From the NCBI GenBank assembly GCA_963678675.1, contig OY783194.1:14149207-14213206 (forward strand): a DNA stretch of 64,000 nucleotides, written 5' to 3'. Below are positions 44,172 through 55,374 of this stretch, in pieces. Below the pieces are notes generated by a model. It searched no databases. It was given only the letters and a program-made list of their open reading frames with translations, and was not told where the DNA came from. This DNA comes from Xiphydria camelus (taxonomy: Eukaryota; Arthropoda; Insecta; Hymenoptera; Xiphydriidae). Position numbers and translations under genes: made by a program. Each line of letters starts with the position of its first letter. Positions within the stretch are counted from its first letter, which is position 1.

Positions 44172-47100
44172 TAGGCCTGTCAAAATCGACACAAAAAATC
44201 GCTAAATTCAGAAAACATGATGTATCTCTGATTGTTTAGTATGTTTTTTGGACCCATTAGGGATATGTTTACCCAAGTTTGCAACTCTCAAAAAGTTGTG
44301 GAAAAATTTTTACACACCAAAAACCGCGAAATTTTTGGACTTGTTTCTGATTCTGCTCTATATCTCCTAAGCCATGCATTCTTCGTCGAAAGATATGCTA
44401 TACGTTTTTAAGAGCATTAAATTTGTGACAAATTAAGCTCAACCGAAGCTCTGTAGGTCAATTGGTTACCAAATTACGGCACTTTGAAAATAGGCCAGTT
44501 TTTCCAAAAATTGAAAATTTTAGTTTTAGACCTTCTTTGGACCGAAATTGCGTCGAAACCATTGATCCTACGAGTAGAACTTGTATAATATAATTTGTAG
44601 GCAATTTAATTAGCTTTACATTAAGTGTAGAGCGGGGTCTGTAAGCCTAGTAGTTCTCTCAAAATCGAAAAAAAATCCATATAAGGTAAAATCACATTTT
44701 TCCAGAAATGTACCTAATCACTTTTTTGTTGCATGAAGTGAGATTTAAACATGCAAAACGTGTTATGATCATATAGGAGGTATGTAAGTTGTATAGATTG
44801 TAGGTAGGTACCAATATTATTAGTCAACAAGCTAATGTGTGCAAAAAAGGGTCGAGTGGCAGGCGCCCTTGCCCTTGAGGATTGTAGCGGTTCTTTTTTG
44901 TGCGTAGGCAGGTGTTTCTTGGTTCCCCTCTTCCAAGCCTCTCTCCTCACCCCTTCTTTCACGCCACACTATCCGGTTTCTTATCTCGGAGCTCCGAGCT
45001 CACAGTACAGTTTTTGTTTCTCCTGTGAGCAGCTCGTATTTCAATATGTAAGATTGTGTTCAATTTATTTTGTGAATTATTTTCTTTACGGACTTTTAGA
45101 ACAATAATAAAATGTTAAATAAAATACATAAAAATAAAATAGAAACATAAAACATTTGAATAGGTGTCTGGAATAAGGGCGTATGTTACCAAAAATGTAA
45201 AATGGTTTTTTTCATCTATAATGAAAATTTATCATCAACATTGGTGAGTTTTCCCCGTACCTATGAAATTGTATTTTTTTTGGAATAAGGGTGTTAAAAA
45301 AAGAAAAAATAATCATTGTGAAATATTCTGGTACTTCCAACTTTAAAACGCTGTCCTGGAAAACAACATACGTCGTTATTCCAGACACCCATTCATTTAT
45401 CAGATACCTAATAATAGTAATAATAATGTTTTTCAACAGTGAAAAGATTCCGACAATGTCAGTGACTCCGGGCTCGTGTTTCATATGTCGGTGTACACTT
45501 GAGGACAAATCAGTGGTAGTTGTTAAAAAACGTGGTATCCAGTCACTAGTTGCCATCAGTGTGAAACGTGGTCTCCAGGAAAGTGCTCAGTTTTTGGAGA
45601 AACTAAACAAAGTCAATGTTTATGGTGCCTGCAGGAAGAGGTAATAATAATAATAATGGTTTTTAATTAATTAATAATCACATTAATTATCTCTTCTTTT
45701 CATTCCTTTGTGAGTACTCTTGTACTGTTCAGGAACAAATTCTTCTTCCTTATCTTCTTTAATCTATGTCTTCTTTATTTGAAGTTTCTTTTATCTTTCC
45801 AACTGTTTTATTTTATGCATTGTTAATTTCTTGTAATAAATTATTCAGTGTCATTCTTCATCTTCTTTTCTGGCTTCAAATTTCTCAGGTTCATGGACAA
45901 TTGATTTAGCAAATAGGGAACTTTACATGCCAGCATATCTTTTCATTGTATTTTCCATTTCATGTTTTTATCAAAATGTAGTCCAAGATTCTTCACTCTT
46001 GATTTCTTTACAATTACAATAATTTTCATTTCCATCAATACATTTATTTTCATGGATACTACTCCACAGGTATACTGCCCCACGTAACATCGAAGCTTCT
46101 GTTCGTCGTGGAGGAGATAAGACTCCTTCTCCCCAACTATTAACCTCGAGATCATCTACAGGTAATAATAAAAACTTGTAACGCATCATCGTTAGTTAAG
46201 TCATATTAATATATGATTCTTAAAACACAATTAAAATCTTTTTCTCATTTTAATTTTACTTCAGGTTCAATGAATCTCCAAAGAATTTGTCTCCTTTGTG
46301 GGGAATAAATTACTGAGAAGTTTCTACAGCTTCAAAAACGACTTCCTACGTCACGCAGAAATAAGGTACATACAGTTGAATCATTCCACATAAGGGGGAC
46401 GATTTTCGAGACTGCAAGACGTCGTGGTGACGATTGGGGTAACCAGATAATCGACCGCCTTGCACGTACGACAGACTTCGTCGCCGCTGATGCCAGGTAT
46501 CACCAATTATGCTACAAGAAATTCTACAGCTTCCCAGGAGCAGTAAGAGAAAAACTGTATCCAGAACCCAAGAATGTTGCTCAGTATATGGAATTCATAT
46601 TCTCCTACGTTTTAGAGAACAGGGATGAATACCAGTTTTCTTTGAACCGCCTCATTGATCAGATAAAGACGGCGACCCATCAATAGTGGAAGATATACCT
46701 ATTAAAGAGAGAGCAATGAAAGTGACGGCCCAGGGCCATCAAAAACAAGGCGACGAATTTGACTATGTGTCTAATTTGATTGACTGATTGATTGATTAAG
46801 TTACTGTACTTTTGATTACTTATGTTTATATTAAAATACCTTTCACCGTTTTTTAAAATGATTTCATGCCTTCTTTTTCATTACCAAACCAAAAAACAAA
46901 AGATAGGAAAGGTTATGGAACATTTCTGGAAAAATGTGATTTTACCTTATATGGGTTTTTTCAGCTTTTGAGAGAACTACGAGGCTTACAGACCCCGCTC
47001 TACACTTAATGTAAAGCTAATTAAATTGCCTACAAATTATATTGTACAAGTTCTACTCGTAGGATCAATGGTTTCGACGCAATTTCGGTCCAAAGAAGGT

Positions 47101-47448
47101 CTAAAACTAAAATTTTCAATTTTTGGAAAAACTGGCCTATTTTGAAAGTGCCGTAATTCGGTAACCAATTGACCTACAGAGCTTCGGTTGGGCTTAATTT
47201 GTCACAAATTTAATGCTCTTAAAAACGTATAGAATAGCTTTCGACGAAAAATGCATGGATTAGGAGATATAGAGCAGAATTTGAAACAAGTTCAAAAATC
47301 TTGCGGTTTTTGGTGTGTAAACATTTTTCCACAACTTTTTGAGAGTTGCAAACTTGGGTATACATAGCCCTAATGGGTCCAAATAACATACTAAAAAATC
47401 AGAGCTACATCATGTTTTGTTAATTTATTGTCGATCTTGGTCGGCCTG
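44172..47448. mobile_element. 3.3-kb long-TIR element with TAGGCC end and CAG duplication, carrying FEN/CXC N-terminal exons
   Basis: The left TIR (44172-44720) and right TIR (46905-47448) are inverted copies of about 540 bp, for example ACCATTGATCCTACGAGTAG with its partner near 47050. The left end reads TAGGCCTGTC; the right end on the other strand reads CAGGCCGACC. CAG lies outside both (44169-44171 and 47449-47451). Between the TIRs is a spliced gene fragment encoding the N-terminal zinc-binding region of the FEN/CXC family. The nuclease-like and cysteine-rich parts are lacking, so this is probably an internal-deletion derivative. Confidence 0.75.
45456..46787 (+). pseudogene. FEN/PIN-CXC family protein, N-terminal zinc-binding exons, copy C
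   Basis: Exon 1 (to 45640) encodes MSVTPGSCFICRCTLEDKSV and ends VYGACRKR at AG|GTAATA. Exon 2 (46070-46161) follows a CTCCACAG acceptor and encodes YTAPRNIEASVRRGGDKTPS. Exon 3 starts at 46265 after TTACTTCAG, with ICLLCGE, then a stop TAA (46306-46308), then FVAADARYHQLCYKKFYS and FSYVLENRDEYQFSLNRLID. The CxxC and DARYHxxC pattern is the N-terminal zinc-binding region of this family. Phase is kept over both introns. A frame change near 46655 leads to an end at 46785-46787 (DEFDYVSNLID). One nonsense codon and one frameshift break an otherwise well-kept gene. The start is uncertain; an upstream Met lies at 45426. Confidence 0.72.
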
Positions 47449-47639
47449 CAGACAGATATTCTTAAAATTAGAATCGATTTTCCCGTGAAGATTCGAAGAC
47501 GATGTCGATGACTATAATGGTGTTTTTTAAAGATTAACAACGCTCATTTTTGGAGAGACATATCTTTCAAACCCGTTTATTGATTTCACTCTGGGTAAGC
47601 CCGGTTTAAAGCACTGGTCCCAAATCATATACATATGAT

Positions 47640-47965
47640 ATTAATTTTGTAAAGGTGCATTTATACATTCGGCATTCGGCGAATGCCGAGCACGTGCTCG
47701 CTAATGTCAACGAGGCTTTAACCGACTGCTCGGCGAATGCCGAGTAGTGTAAACGGGTTGCTCGCTGTTTGCCGATGGCCAAATGTAGTGCTCGTCCGAA
47801 TGTTCGCCGTTCCCATAACCAAAATGGGTGGTCAAACATTCGGCATTCGGCGAATACCGAGCGACTGCTCAGCGAATGCCGAATGTGTAAACGGGTTGCT
47901 CGCTGCTTGCCGATGGCCAAATGTAGTGCTCGTCGGAATGTTGGCCGTTCCCGTAGTTTATCGGT
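47640..47965. repeat. Duplicated block of about 130-170 bp rich in GGCATTCGGCGAATGCC
   Basis: The unit CGAATGCCGAGTAGTGTAAA with the following GGGTTGCTCGCTGTTTGCCG is repeated at about 47875 with few changes. The core GGCATTCGGCGAATGCC is itself a palindrome. It is bounded by a GTGCATTTATACATTCGGC-like left end. It is likely a MITE of the kind with GTGTAAACG terminal motifs. Frames through it are artefacts. Confidence 0.6.
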
Positions 47966-48079
47966 CTTCCGTGGCACATCAAAGCAAACGAATAGTCGTA
48001 AACTCCTACTACTTCATTATAATCGCCAATCTGGAGTTAATCCCACCGTCGGCCACACTTACAAGGCAGGCGGTCTATA

Positions 48080-48790
48080 TCCGCGACTCTAGGCTACTAT
48101 GAAAGATTGTGTGTACGTTTGAAAAATGCAGTGGCAAAATCTCCGAAAGTATTATATTTTTGAAATTGAATTGTATGCACTAGTGACATTCCATCGAAAA
48201 TACAAACTTTTGAATCAGATTTTATTATTTCTTGAAAAGTGTTGTTTCCACATGCATGTACTTTTTGAATTTCGATTACTAATGCTGATTTCGTACTTTT
48301 CCTGTAGAACCCCTTCGTGGGTCAAAGAGATATGTAGGGAAATCAAGTATTTCATGCGATAGGAACTGTCTCAGAACAAGTTCACGTTGTGATGCCACTA
48401 TAAATGATTGTTGAAATGTAGCATTATTGATTATGATTTTTACTTTTTTTATCTCTACTTGTAGATTGCTTTTCTTTGGCGGGTTTGTAATTAAAATTAT
48501 AAATTGGTTTTCTTACTAGTGGATCAAAAACGTATTTCTTAGTCAAACCGTTCAGTTTGGTACTCTCTTATCATCGATTCTCCAGTTTTTTAAAATTCAG
48601 TAAACAGTTGACAGTGTTTTCATCTGCAAGAGCTTCGGTGTAAATATTGCGAAGACCGAGATCTACAACAACAGGACAAAATCAAATTGTGAATATTTTG
48701 TTCATCCTTCGCTATTCGTGCTCACTATGAAAGGAAGAATCAATGTTGCCGGTAGCGTCACCTTCTATCTGAACGTATGGATATTGCGGA
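48080..48790. other. AT-rich interval, no gene recognised
   Basis: A minus-strand stretch near 48735-48790 (YVQIEGDATGNIDSSFHSEHE-like text in short pieces) might be a coding remnant, but it has no family signature and no support on either side. Nothing else stands out. Confidence 0.35.
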
Positions 48791-48799
48791 ACGTTGCTC

Positions 48800-49195
48800 A
48801 TTGCGACTCGTTAATTGCAACGACCGGTAATTAACATTTCCGGAAAAAATTGACGGGGCCGCAAGCTCATTAAAAGCCTACATTTACCGAAACATATCGC
48901 TCGTCATGTCATTGCAACCGATGGCGGAATGAACTCTAAATTTAATTAGTGCTTCACTTAGATCGCGATAATAAAGAACGGTAAAACCAATATAGACAAC
49001 CGCTTAAGGTGCGACGGAATAATGCTATTATACATATTGAAAAATGTACTTGTAATATTACCTACATCAATACGTATGGGAATAACGTTCAGCTATAACT
49101 AAAGAAGCAATATGTAAACGCTGTATCCGAAGTATTCGTTCAGGATGCTCTCTCGATTTGTGCAAATAACTCCAAAACTCGAGTGCATTTTAAGA
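48800..49195 (-). repeat. Inverted copy of the repeat at 31330-31700
   Basis: It shares AACGTTCAGCTATAACTAAA, ATCGCGATAATAAAGAACGG and a TTCCGGAAAAAAT-type end, in reverse order and orientation. It ends next to the TAGCCCAGGG sequence at 49202. Confidence 0.65.
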
Positions 49196-49201
49196 ACATT
49201 G

Positions 49202-49800
49202 ATAGCCCAGGGAAATAAGACTTCCTCTGCGGAATGAGAAACAGCAAGCTAAATTTTTGCAGAGACCTTCGTTTTGATGTTCTAATGAAGCACCAAAAAG
49301 TCTCATATGCTCACCCTTGTGCGTCTCGAGATATCGAGGGTCAAAGGTCATGAAAATCAGTTTTTTGCGAAGATCTCGCTTCCGGTTAGTCTGATGTCTT
49401 AAGAAGTTAAAAAAAATTTACGTAAAACAGTATTCTCTACAAATTTGATTCTATACATTTTTTTGTACGATCAACTGTTTTCGAGATATAGCGTGAGGAA
49501 GCGGGAGCGTGCATTTTTTAATAGGTAATACTGTATATACTGCGGAGCTATGACTATAAATGCATTTTTCTTAATAGTTATACTATAAAATTGAATTCCC
49601 ATTATTGTTTCAGTTAAAAGTTTGTTTATTTATAAAAGAAATTATAATAAATAATTAATAACAAAAAATTCATCCTTTTCCGCGCCACTTTTGAAGTAGA
49701 ATGCAAGGCGTGTTTTTTTTAGACATGGTATCCCCGGTAGGCCTAATCCATGTTTTCGATATTAACAAAAGTTTCTGAACAGTAACCGATTCACGTCTTT
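49202..49800. mobile_element. Possible terminal region of the element carrying FEN/CXC copy D
   Basis: TAGCCCAGGGAAATAAGACT at 49202 recalls the TAGTCC and TAGGCC ends at 29818 and 44172. The next 600 bp have the same texture as those long TIRs and lead to the stop end of copy D. The other end is not found, because the region beyond 50450 is disrupted by later insertions. This is a weak proposal based on the end motif and position. Confidence 0.35.
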
Positions 49801-49818
49801 CGCAATTGCCGGCGTGCT

Positions 49819-50450
49819 TTATGTTTCTTCTTCTTCGTTCTCGTCTTCTTCAGGTTCCTCAAGTAGTTCTACCAAAATATTGTCTTCATCATCACACACT
49901 TTCGCTGTATCTAATTGCAAAATCTCTTCAGGCTCATGGCCACTGAAGTCTTCAATGTCTTGCAATTTTGAGGAAGGGTTCAGGCATGCACAAACTGTGG
50001 AGCATGGTAGTCCTACTTTTCTACATCCACACTGCGCACCACATCCTGTTTTACAATTGCAGAAGATTGTGTTTAATATAATAGTTCGTCCGGGACAGGT
50101 GGCAGTAGTGTTGTTTTCGGCTCTAGCATCGCGTTTTTTAAATCCCAACCCCATTCTTCGGGTTGTAGATTGTTTCCTAGCCAAATCTGTATTTGGTAGT
50201 AGACCCGGTAGATATACTGTAGAGCTACTTCACTGGTAGGTGGAAGAGATGACAATTTAACTGGTCTATTAAGTCGTGTTGATTTGATGAAGTGGGTATA
50301 CCTAAAGTTGTCAATGTTTACTTCTTCTTTTAGAGCACTATACATGGCTAATAGAAAACGCTTTCCGTTTTCAAATAATGTATCTGGCGGGCAGTTTTCT
50401 TCTTGAAATATTTGAACAGAGCGAGTCAAATTGGGGTGTTTCTGGAACAT
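49819..50450 (-). pseudogene. FEN/PIN-CXC family protein, C-terminal part, copy D
   Basis: The minus strand runs from MFQKHPNLTRSVQIFQEENC through GKRFLLAMYSALKEE, SSLPPTSEVALQYIYRVYYQ, IQIWLGNNLQPEEWGWDL and PVPDELLY. After a one-base frame change near 50085 it continues with IFCNCKTGCGAQCGCRKVGL and PCSTVCAC, then a long acidic tail ending EEPEEDENEEEET. No intron separates the helical part from the cysteine module here. The tail is in frame with the cysteines, unlike copies A and B. The nuclease-like region that should precede 50450 is absent; a small MITE abuts it. Confidence 0.78.
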
Positions 50451-50541
50451 TTACCGCGTCCCGGTATCGATCAGTCTGAAACGACGGATCGTAAAGACTA
50501 ATCGTACCGTATATGGGGCCCTTGAGATTTACCGGGACGGT
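50451..50541. mobile_element. Small MITE, about 91 bp
   Basis: ACCGCGTCCCGGTA at the left pairs with TACCGGGACGGT at the right. It lies between the broken end of copy D and the LTR retrotransposon. No duplication could be assigned. Confidence 0.4.
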
Positions 50542-50550
50542 CACCTATTG

Positions 50551-50726
50551 TGTAGGGTGCGAGCCATGACGAGGCGGCGGGCCAATGCGACGCGCCCGTT
50601 GCTAAGGGATCAATCAAGAGTCCAAAACGAAGACGTCGCTAGGAGAAGAATGCTGTTGATGCGTTGTTATGAAGAAGCCGCGAGGTGAATCGGTCGTGCT
50701 GTTTGTTAATAAACTGGAATCCCACA
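50551..50726 (+). repeat. 5' LTR, 176 bp
   Basis: It begins TGTAGGGTGCGAGCCATGAC and ends AATAAACTGGAATCCCACA. By eye it is identical to the uninterrupted portion of the 3' LTR. AATAAA at about 50708 may be the polyadenylation signal. No TATA box is evident. Confidence 0.9.
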
Positions 50727-50730
50727 ATTT

Positions 50731-50745
50731 TGGGGGCTCGTCCGA
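50731..50745 (+). promoter_or_regulatory. Primer-binding site, tRNA-Pro type
   Basis: TGGGGGCTCGTCCGA lies four bases after the 5' LTR and equals the first 15 bases of the proline-tRNA primer site known from other retroelements. It sets the start of minus-strand DNA synthesis. Confidence 0.75.
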
Positions 50746-50924
50746 CTTTTAACACGCGAGACGTGACTAGAGTGTTAAAAGAAAGAAGTCAAAGAAAGTA
50801 CGATGAATTTTAACTGACGAACGACGAACGCTGATCGACATACAACGTAAGAGGAACGTTAAACGTTGAAAAGAAAACGACGAACGACGCGTGTAAACGC
50901 GTCTAATAAGTGAAGTAATGATCG

Positions 50925-52868
50925 ATGGATGAAGTCGATCTAAAATCGTTTACTGTGACGGAACTAAAGAATATTTTAAAACGAAAGGGTTTAAGCACAG
51001 CAGGGGTTAAAACCGACCTTATAAAACGATTATTAAACGACGATCCGAGTGCGAAGTGGACGAAATTGACCGGTGAAAAAGACGCGGACATGAACGGGAA
51101 AAATAAAGATGGTGCTTCCGGTGGTGTTAACAATAGTGGCAATTTCGAGTTACCTCGTGATAGTGAAGAAATACGACGACGCAGAGAAGAGCTGGAACAA
51201 CACTCGGAACATTCAGTTTCTGAGCGAGAGGTCGAAATTTACCGAAGAGAGAAAGAGTTAGCCGAGCGCGAGCTCGCCCTAGCACGACGCGAGATCGACA
51301 TGCTACGTCTAGTCCGACGCACAGACGTACAAGACGCGACGATACACGCAGGAACTACGAATGACGTAAATAATAATCAGACGCGAAATTTTGGGAACGA
51401 CGAAGTGCCGACGCAGTTATTAAAAGTCAACGTAACGGCGATAGCAGATTTATTAAGTAACTTCAACGGAAATGCTGAAACATTTGAGATATGGGAAAAA
51501 CAAGTGAGATTCCTCAGAGATACGTACACCCTTAACGACAAACTCACGAAAATTCTGATTGGAACGAGGCTTAAAGGACGTGCACTAGAATGGTTCCATT
51601 CTAAACCCGAGTACATCGGAATGACGTCAGATGTGCTGCTCGACGGGCTACGGGACATGTTCTACTATCGGCCGAATAAAATAGTGATGAGGCGACGTTT
51701 CGAGGAGCGAATGTGGAAGAAGAATGAAACGTTTCACGACTACGTTCACGAGAAGACGATAATGGCAAATCGAATCACCATACCGGATGAGTACATTTTG
51801 GGGTACATAGTTGATGGCATCCCAGATCAGAATCTACGCGATGTAGCAAGAATACACGGGTTTACGACGAGGGACCAGATACTACAAGCATTCGACGAGA
51901 TATCACTGCAAGACAGGACATACTCACCGACGGCAACGAGTTCGAAGAACGATGACACGGGTGATGCCGCGAAGCGTATGACCGACAAAGATGGTAGGAG
52001 CGTTACAGATCATAAGAGTGTACCGAGCGATAAGAATTATGTAACCGAGAAAAGAGATCGAAATCCGTCAAAGCGTTGCTTCAATTGCGGACTGAGGGAT
52101 CACGTAAGTACGAATTGTCCATCAAAAGAAAAAGGCGTGAAATGTTTTGCTTGTAATAAGTATGGACACATAGCCTCTAAATGCACAAATAAAAACATAA
52201 CGAAGAGTAGTTGCGCGATCGCTCAGCCACAAGGCCATAAACATCACAAAGACGTTCGGATTAACGACGTTGAAATGCAGGCGGTTATAGATAACGGTAG
52301 CGATATCACTATAATGCGTGAGAATGAGTATGTAAAGTTAGGATCTCCGCGAATTGAGATCGAAGTAACGCCGTTTCGGGGAGTAGGTACGGAGGAAAAT
52401 GTAACGAATGGTGGATTCTATGGGAATCTAACGGTTGACAATAATAGTTACGTAATTCCGATCCACGTCGTAGCAGACAAATTGACGCGATACAAATTGT
52501 TAATTGGTAACGATTTTCTCGACACGGTTGATGTAAATCTGAGACGCGGTAAGCCAACCATCGTTAAGCCGAACGACGAAGACGACGGTTTCGCAGAAAT
52601 TTGCAAAATCGACGTAATTCACAAAGTAGACATTAACGCCGCGAATATAACGCGAGTACGCGACGACGACTATTACGAAACTGTACAGTCAATGATAGAA
52701 AGCTATAAACCGAACTCGACGCATGATTCAGACATAAAAATGAGGATCATTCTTAAAGACGAAGAATCGATTTACTGCAGACCGAGACGATTAGCGATGG
52801 CCGAACGCGAAGAAGTAAACGCGAAAATAGACGAATGGTTAGAAGACGGTACAGCCATCTGTATCTGA
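50925..52868 (+). pseudogene. Gag-protease of a Gypsy-class element with an N-terminal SAP domain, plus start of RT
   Basis: The frame of 647 codons starts at the first Met after the leader. Residues 6-42 form a SAP-type DNA-binding motif (FTVTELKNILKRKGLSTAGV). A charged coiled-coil-like stretch lies at about 75-130 and a retrotransposon capsid region at about 170-330 (LKGRALEWFHSKPEYIGMTS). Two CCHC zinc knuckles follow at about 386-425 (CFNCGLRDHVSTNC and CFACNKYGHIASKC). The protease site reads AVIDNGSDI where D-T/S-G is expected, so Thr/Ser is replaced by Asn. The frame then enters RT (RPRRLAMAEREEVNAKIDEW) and is lost near 52848 by an indel before the QPSVSDYASPVVLAKKKDGS text. Gag itself looks intact. 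Confidence 0.9.
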
Positions 52869-52929
52869 TTACGCGAGTCCAGTCGTACTGGCAAAAAAGA
52901 AAGACGGTTCTAATCGACTCTGTTGATTA

Positions 52930-53530
52930 CACAGGTTTACAAAAAAAAAGTCCGGACTATTTGACCGGACCATGGTATTCCGATGTATTTTTGCGTCCTG
53001 AATCCAATCCCGAGGTCATCTGAGCCCCATCACGTCAGAAAAACGAGATTTCAAGGTCATTTAGAGGTTAAAATGACCATTTTTTGGAACTGGACCCGGG
53101 ACAATTTCTCAAGCGACCTGTTGAGTTGGATGATAGCTGTTTAGGTCTTGAATACCTTCCAAACATTGGAATGGAGTCCTAAATCTCGACCGGGACTATC
53201 ACAGAACCACCCCAGTGGATAAAATGTTGCCATGATCGTTGTATCTCGCGGATTACGCGATCTCCCTGTCAAGGCATCCAATTCCGGCGATCCGTTCACT
53301 GTGACATATTGACAGTGGACCCAGCACTGACCCTAATGGCCTTAGAACCTTGGAGTCATGCTCTGGGTGCTGCTCAGGGCAGTCCCATTTCCTTATTTAT
53401 TTATTTCGAAATCTCGTTTTTCTGACGTGATGGGGCTCAGATGACCTCGGGATCGGATTCAGGACGCAAAAATACCTCGGAATACCATGGTCCGGTCAAA
53501 TAGTCCGGACTTTTTTTTTGTAAACCTGTG
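52930..53530. mobile_element. MITE, 601 bp, TTA duplication, inside the reverse transcriptase gene
   Basis: CACAGGTTTACAAAAAAAAA at the left is inverted at the right. The paired arms are about 130 bp and include AGTCCGGACTATTTGACCGG. TTA is directly repeated at 52927-52929 and 53531-53533. It splits RT between the VVLAKKKDGSNRL block and the VDYRLLNKK block. Harbinger- or CACTA-type elements make 3-bp duplications. It is non-coding. Confidence 0.85.
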
Positions 53531-53533
53531 TTA

Positions 53534-54740
53534 TCGATTACTTAATAAAAAAATTATCAAAGATCGATATCCTCTCCCGCTGATCAAGGATCAGTTAGAC
53601 GCGTTGCAAGATGCGAGGGTATTTAGTACACTAGACCTAAAGAACGGATTCTTTCACGTAAGAGTGGATGAACAAAGTCAAAAATACACAGCGTTCATAG
53701 TCCCCGATGGACATTATGAGTTTCTCAGGGTGCCGTTCGGACTCTGTAACTCACCCGCCGTTTTTCAGAAGTTTGTAAATGCCGTGTTTAAAGACCTTAT
53801 GCGTAACAGAGATGTGTTAGTCTACATGGATGACTTGATAGTGCCGTCGATTGACTACTAAACCGGAATAGAAAGACTTGCGAAAGTATTGAAAGTAGCC
53901 AGCGAGAATGGCCTGATTATAAATTGGAAAAAGTGCAATATTTTGCAAACGAGTGTTGAATATTTAGGTTATATTATCGAAAATGGTAGTATTCGTCCAT
54001 CCGAGCGAAAGACAGAAGCCGTAAGGAAATTCTCGACGCCTACGTGCGTTCGACAGGTTCAATCGTTTTTGGGATTAACGGGGTATTTCAGAAAATTCAT
54101 GCCGGGGTACTCTGTAATCGCGCGACCATTAACGAATCTTTTGAGAACCGCAATTCCATTAAAGTTCGAGGAAAAAGAAAAAGAAGCTTTCGAGAGATTG
54201 AAACTAATGCTCATCGACAACCCCGTATTGAAACTGTATGAGATCGGTTCGGAAACTGAGTTGCATACAGATGCATCAATGCATGGTTACGGTGCGATTT
54301 TGTCGCAACATAACAGCGAAGATGGTGCAATGTATCTGATATATTACGCGAGTGGTAAGACCACGCCCTCCGAAGAGAAATACCCGAGTTATGAACTTGA
54401 GGTACTTGCGATCGTCAAAGCGTTGAAACGATTCCGAGTTTATTTGTTAAGGATAGATTTTAAGATCGTTACCGATTGTCGCGCGTTCACCCAAACAATG
54501 TCAAAGAGAGATCTGTGTGTGCGTGTAGAGAGATGGGTACTGTTGCTCGAAGAATTTCACTATGAAATCGAACATTGTCCAGGGAAGAGTATGTCCCACG
54601 TAGATGCATTGAGCAGAAACCCTCTGCCTTCATGTTTACTCATTGACGAAGGACACGACGGATTAACGGCAAGACTCAAAAAAGCACAGCAAGACGATAT
54701 CGACGAGGACGAAGACATCCGAGGGCGTATGTCATTGTAG
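53534..54740 (+). pseudogene. Gypsy-class reverse transcriptase and RNase H, integrase lost
   Basis: Reading resumes after the MITE with RLLNKKIIKDRYPLPLIKDQ, then VFSTLDLKNGFFHVRVDE, VPFGLCNSPAVFQKF and the catalytic box VYMDDLIVPS. One TAA at about 53859-53861 interrupts the frame after SIDY. The thumb (GYIIENGSIRPSERKTEAVR and FLGLTGYFRKF) and RNase H (LHTDASMHGYGAILSQ and TDCRAF and HVDALSRNP) follow without a break. The frame ends at 54738-54740 after DEDEDIRGRMSL. The zinc-binding and DDE integrase domains that should follow RNase H are missing, so the tail was joined to RNase H by an internal deletion. Confidence 0.92.
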
Positions 54741-55374
54741 GATGGCCGAGTTGTAGGGTGCGAGCCATGACGAGGCGGCGGGCCAATGCGACGCGCCCGT
54801 TGCTAAGGGATCAATCAAGAGTCCAAAACGAAGACGTCGCTAGGAGAAGAATGCTGTTGATGCGTTGTTATGAAGAAGCCGCGAGGTGAATCGGTCGTGC
54901 TGTTTGTTAACACGTTCGCTGCCGCGTGTATCATTTAGGATACACCCGATAGTGCTTTCCACAGGCCGCGTGTATCCTAAATGATACACGGACTATTTTT
55001 CAGTCTAAGAAGCGGTGTATTTATTTTAACACACCGCCCGTAAGAAATACATTACGTTGGGGTTTCTGCGGCCTGGCACTATAGAAAGGAACTTAAAGTT
55101 TTGGCCTGGGATGTTGTTATGAGGACCAATAATAAAATACATAAAGACATTGAAGAAATGCATTCCCCTCACGCACTGACGGAATTTCTGTGTCGCTTGC
55201 AAATTTTCATACCGTCGCTAAAAAAGTTTCACTTCAAAAAGAACTGGTAAAATAATGGTGTATCATAACTAATACACTCGGCCTGGAGTAACAAAATTCT
55301 TATTGTTCGGCGAGTGTATCATTTATGATACACCAAAAAAATAAACAAAAACCACAAAATACCAAAAACTATTA

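Noticed and set aside
47606..48102. Several overlapping frames of about 110-125 codons
   Set aside because: They read through a duplicated palindrome-rich block in different frames, with no conserved product.
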